64,000 nucleotides of DNA, from contig NZ_RCWC01000017.1 in the NCBI RefSeq assembly GCF_018448935.1, positions 1 to 64,000 of the forward strand, in the 5' to 3' direction. Position numbers and translations under genes: made by a program. The notes below the pieces were generated by a model, which was given only the letters and a program-made list of their open reading frames with translations, was not told where the DNA came from and did no database searches. This DNA is from Photorhabdus noenieputensis. Its GTDB lineage: Bacteria; Pseudomonadota; Gammaproteobacteria; Enterobacterales; Enterobacteriaceae. This document shows positions 61,908 through 64,000 of this stretch, piece after piece. Position 1 is the stretch's first letter; every line of letters begins with the position of its first letter.

Positions 61908-63836
61908 TTATTCCTCCAATTGATGAAGATTGCGACTGCGTATTTCTATAAGCAGTGTTTCGATGAACTCATTAACATCAATGCTACCCAAATCTTTACC
62001 ACGGCGGGTACGAACAGAAACTTTTCCTGATTCGACCTCTTTTTCACCACAGACAAGCATGTAGGGAACACGACGAAGAGTGTGTTCACGGATTTTAAAA
62101 CCAATCTTCTCGTTTCTCAAGTCTGCTTTTGCACGAATGCCTGCATCTTGAAGTTTTTTTACTAATTCCTGTACATAATCAGCCTGGCTATCGGTGATAT
62201 TCATCACTACCACCTGCTGTGGAGCAATCCATGTCGGGAAGAAACCCGCATACTCCTCTGTTAGGATGCCGATAAACCGTTCCAGTGAACCCAGAACCGC
62301 ACGGTGAATCATTACAGGAACCTTACGTTCATTATTTTCACCTACGTAGGACGCACTCAAACGACCTGGTAGTGAAAAGTCGAGCTGCACAGTACCACAT
62401 TGCCACGCACGATCCAAACAATCATGCAAAGTAAATTCAATTTTCGGTCCGTAGAAGGCTCCTTCACCTGGCTGATATTCAAATTGAACACCATTTTCTT
62501 GTAGCGCCGCCGCCAGAGCTTCTTCCGCTTGATTCCATTGTTCCTCAGTACCAATGCGCTTTTCCGGGCGGGTTGACAGCTTAACCACGATTTTTTCAAA
62601 ACCAAAAGTGCTGTAAACGTCATACACCATCTTAATGCAACTGCTAACTTCCCGGTGAATTTGCTCTTCCGTACAAAAGATATGAGCATCATCCTGAGTA
62701 AAACCACGAACACGCATTAAACCATGTAATGCCCCTGATGGTTCATTACGGTGACAACTACCAAATTCAGCCATACGTAACGGCAAATCACGATAGGATT
62801 TTAAGCCTTGATTAAAAATCTGAATATGCCCTGGGCAGTTCATCGGTTTAACGCAATATTCTCGGTTCTCTGAAGAAGTGGTAAACATATGCTCACCGTA
62901 GTTTTCCCAGTGACCCGTTCTTTCCCACATAACACGGTCCATCATAAACGGACCTTTAACTTCCTGATATTGATATTCTTTCAGTTTGGTCCGAACAAAA
63001 GTTTCCAGCTCACGGAAAATAGTCCAACCATCATTATGCCAGAATGCCATACCAGGAGCTTCTTCCTGCATATGGTACAGATCTAATTGTTTTCCAATCT
63101 TACGATGGTCACGTTTAGCCGCTTCTTCCAAGCGTTGCAGATAAGTATTGAGCTGTTTCTTATCAGCCCACGCAGTACCGTATATCCGTTGCAACATTTT
63201 ATTGTTGCTATCACCACGCCAATATGCCCCTGCGACTTTCTGCAATTTAAAATGATGGCAGAAACGCATATTTGGCACATGTGGGCCACGGCACATGTCA
63301 ATATATTCTTCATGATTATAGAGACCGGGACGATCATCGCGACTGATGTTTTCATCCAAAATCTGTACTTTATAATCCTCGCCACGAGCAACGAAAGTAT
63401 CACGAGCTTCTTGCCAGCTCACTTTTTTCTTGATGACGTCATAGTCTTTCTTGGCAAGTTCCAACATACGCTTTTCAAGCAGCGTAATATCTTCCTGCGT
63501 CAGGGCGCGGCCAATATCAACATCATAGTAAAAACCATTATCAATAATCGGACCAATAGCCATTTTCGTATCTGGCCATAATTGTTTAATCGCATGGCCT
63601 AATAGATGAGCACATGAGTGGCGGATAATTTCCAGCCCCGCATCATCTTTACTCGTGATGATGGCAAGATTTGCATCTGAATCGATTAATTCACAAGCAT
63701 CCACTAGCTCACCATTTACGCGGCCAGCAATACATGCTTTCGCTAAACCTGGACCAATATCACAGGCAACATCCATTACAGAAACGGCATGGTCAAACTG
63801 GCGTTGGCTACCGTCAGGAAGAGTAACAACAGGCAT
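61908..63836 (-). CDS. thrS: threonyl-tRNA synthetase
   Basis: The 642-aa enzyme has TGS and editing domains at the N-terminus ([16 protein letters not shown] with the editing HxxxH), then class II motifs (motif 2 [22 protein letters not shown]) and zinc-binding Cys in [10 protein letters not shown], and an anticodon domain. It leads thrS-infC-rpmI-rplT. Confidence 0.98.
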   Translation of the reverse strand: MPVVTLPDGSQRQFDHAVSVMDVACDIGPGLAKACIAGRVNGELVDACELIDSDANLAIITSKDDAGLEIIRHSCAHLLGHAIKQLWPDTKMAIGPIIDNGFYYDVDIGRALTQEDITLLEKRMLELAKKDYDVIKKKVSWQEARDTFVARGEDYKVQILDENISRDDRPGLYNHEEYIDMCRGPHVPNMRFCHHFKLQKVAGAYWRGDSNNKMLQRIYGTAWADKKQLNTYLQRLEEAAKRDHRKIGKQLDLYHMQEEAPGMAFWHNDGWTIFRELETFVRTKLKEYQYQEVKGPFMMDRVMWERTGHWENYGEHMFTTSSENREYCVKPMNCPGHIQIFNQGLKSYRDLPLRMAEFGSCHRNEPSGALHGLMRVRGFTQDDAHIFCTEEQIHREVSSCIKMVYDVYSTFGFEKIVVKLSTRPEKRIGTEEQWNQAEEALAAALQENGVQFEYQPGEGAFYGPKIEFTLHDCLDRAWQCGTVQLDFSLPGRLSASYVGENNERKVPVMIHRAVLGSLERFIGILTEEYAGFFPTWIAPQQVVVMNITDSQADYVQELVKKLQDAGIRAKADLRNEKIGFKIREHTLRRVPYMLVCGEKEVESGKVSVRTRRGKDLGSIDVNEFIETLLIEIRSRNLHQLEE

Positions 63837-63857
63837 TTAAAATCCTTATCTACAGTG

Positions 63858-63878
63858 GTGACCCACACGAAAGGTCAC
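63858..63878 (-). promoter_or_regulatory. thrS translational operator, tRNA-Thr anticodon-arm mimic
   Basis: In the leader, on the minus strand, GTGACC pairs with GGTCAC around TTTCGTGTG. With the T-G closing pair this is a 7-base loop TTCGTGT with CGT in the anticodon position, copying tRNA-Thr(CGU). ThrRS binding here would block the ribosome, the mechanism known for E. coli thrS. It ends about 20 bases before the ATG. Confidence 0.75.
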
Positions 63879-64000
63879 TTGAAGGAGTTTGATATTCAAC
63901 TAAAATAACGATTTAAATTATTATCTCGTCAATCCATTAAAGTTTGGTACTAAAATTGGCACCCAATGTAAAAAGTGACTACCTTCAATACCTAAACATC

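Overview
The window reads as a chromosomal stretch from an enterobacterium of the Photorhabdus/Xenorhabdus type (Morganellaceae). This assignment is inference. It rests on close-to-Escherichia housekeeping proteins in an AT-rich background, an E. coli-like gene order broken by non-E. coli blocks, three 123-127 bp ERIC elements, a heme-uptake locus and an arn (lipid A L-Ara4N) operon. No sequence search was possible.

Backbone. In window order the conserved genes are ribE, mdtK, two tRNA-Val(GAC), pykF, lpp, ldtE, sufE-S-D-C-B-A, menI, ydiJ, ydiK, rprA, ppsA, ppsR, aroH and hemP. After a large insertion come nlpC, btuD, btuC, ihfA, pheT, pheS, pheM, rplT, rpmI, infC and thrS. This is essentially the order seen around the mdtK-thrS segment of E. 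coli K-12. Its control elements are also visible: Cra-type boxes at pykF and ppsA, a Fur-type box at suf, an RcsB-type box at rprA, the pheM attenuator, the ATT start of infC, and an anticodon-arm mimic in the thrS leader.

Insertions. (1) 1-516: an unrecognised partial ORF end and a 37-residue orphan small ORF. (2) 5012-7062: a 1.2 kb AT-rich gap with an ERIC element and a dienoyl-CoA isomerase-like gene. (3) 15.2-17.9 kb: three tandem hok/sok-type type I toxin-antitoxin cassettes between sufA and menI; one repeat carries a fossil of the menI 3' end and the first cassette seems to have lost its antisense promoter. (4) 28.2-35.3 kb: Fur-type hmuRSTUV heme uptake downstream of hemP, then a divergent membrane protein / AraC-type regulator pair with Fur-type boxes. 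(5) 35.3-46.6 kb: an accessory region with a GGTG-repeat protein, small secreted proteins, a four-gene MacB-like ABC/TolC-type exporter, an orphan FlhE-like protein, a truncated DUF1778 antitoxin relic, a SGNH/SASA-type esterase and a secreted possibly YrpD-like protein. (6) arnBCADTEF, lying between btuD and nlpC, with a PhoP-type box in front of arnB.

The most interesting unexplained material is the hok triplication with its retained RNA architecture, and the exporter neighbourhood with several small secreted or repetitive proteins of unknown function. I see no CRISPR array, rRNA, prophage or intact insertion sequence.
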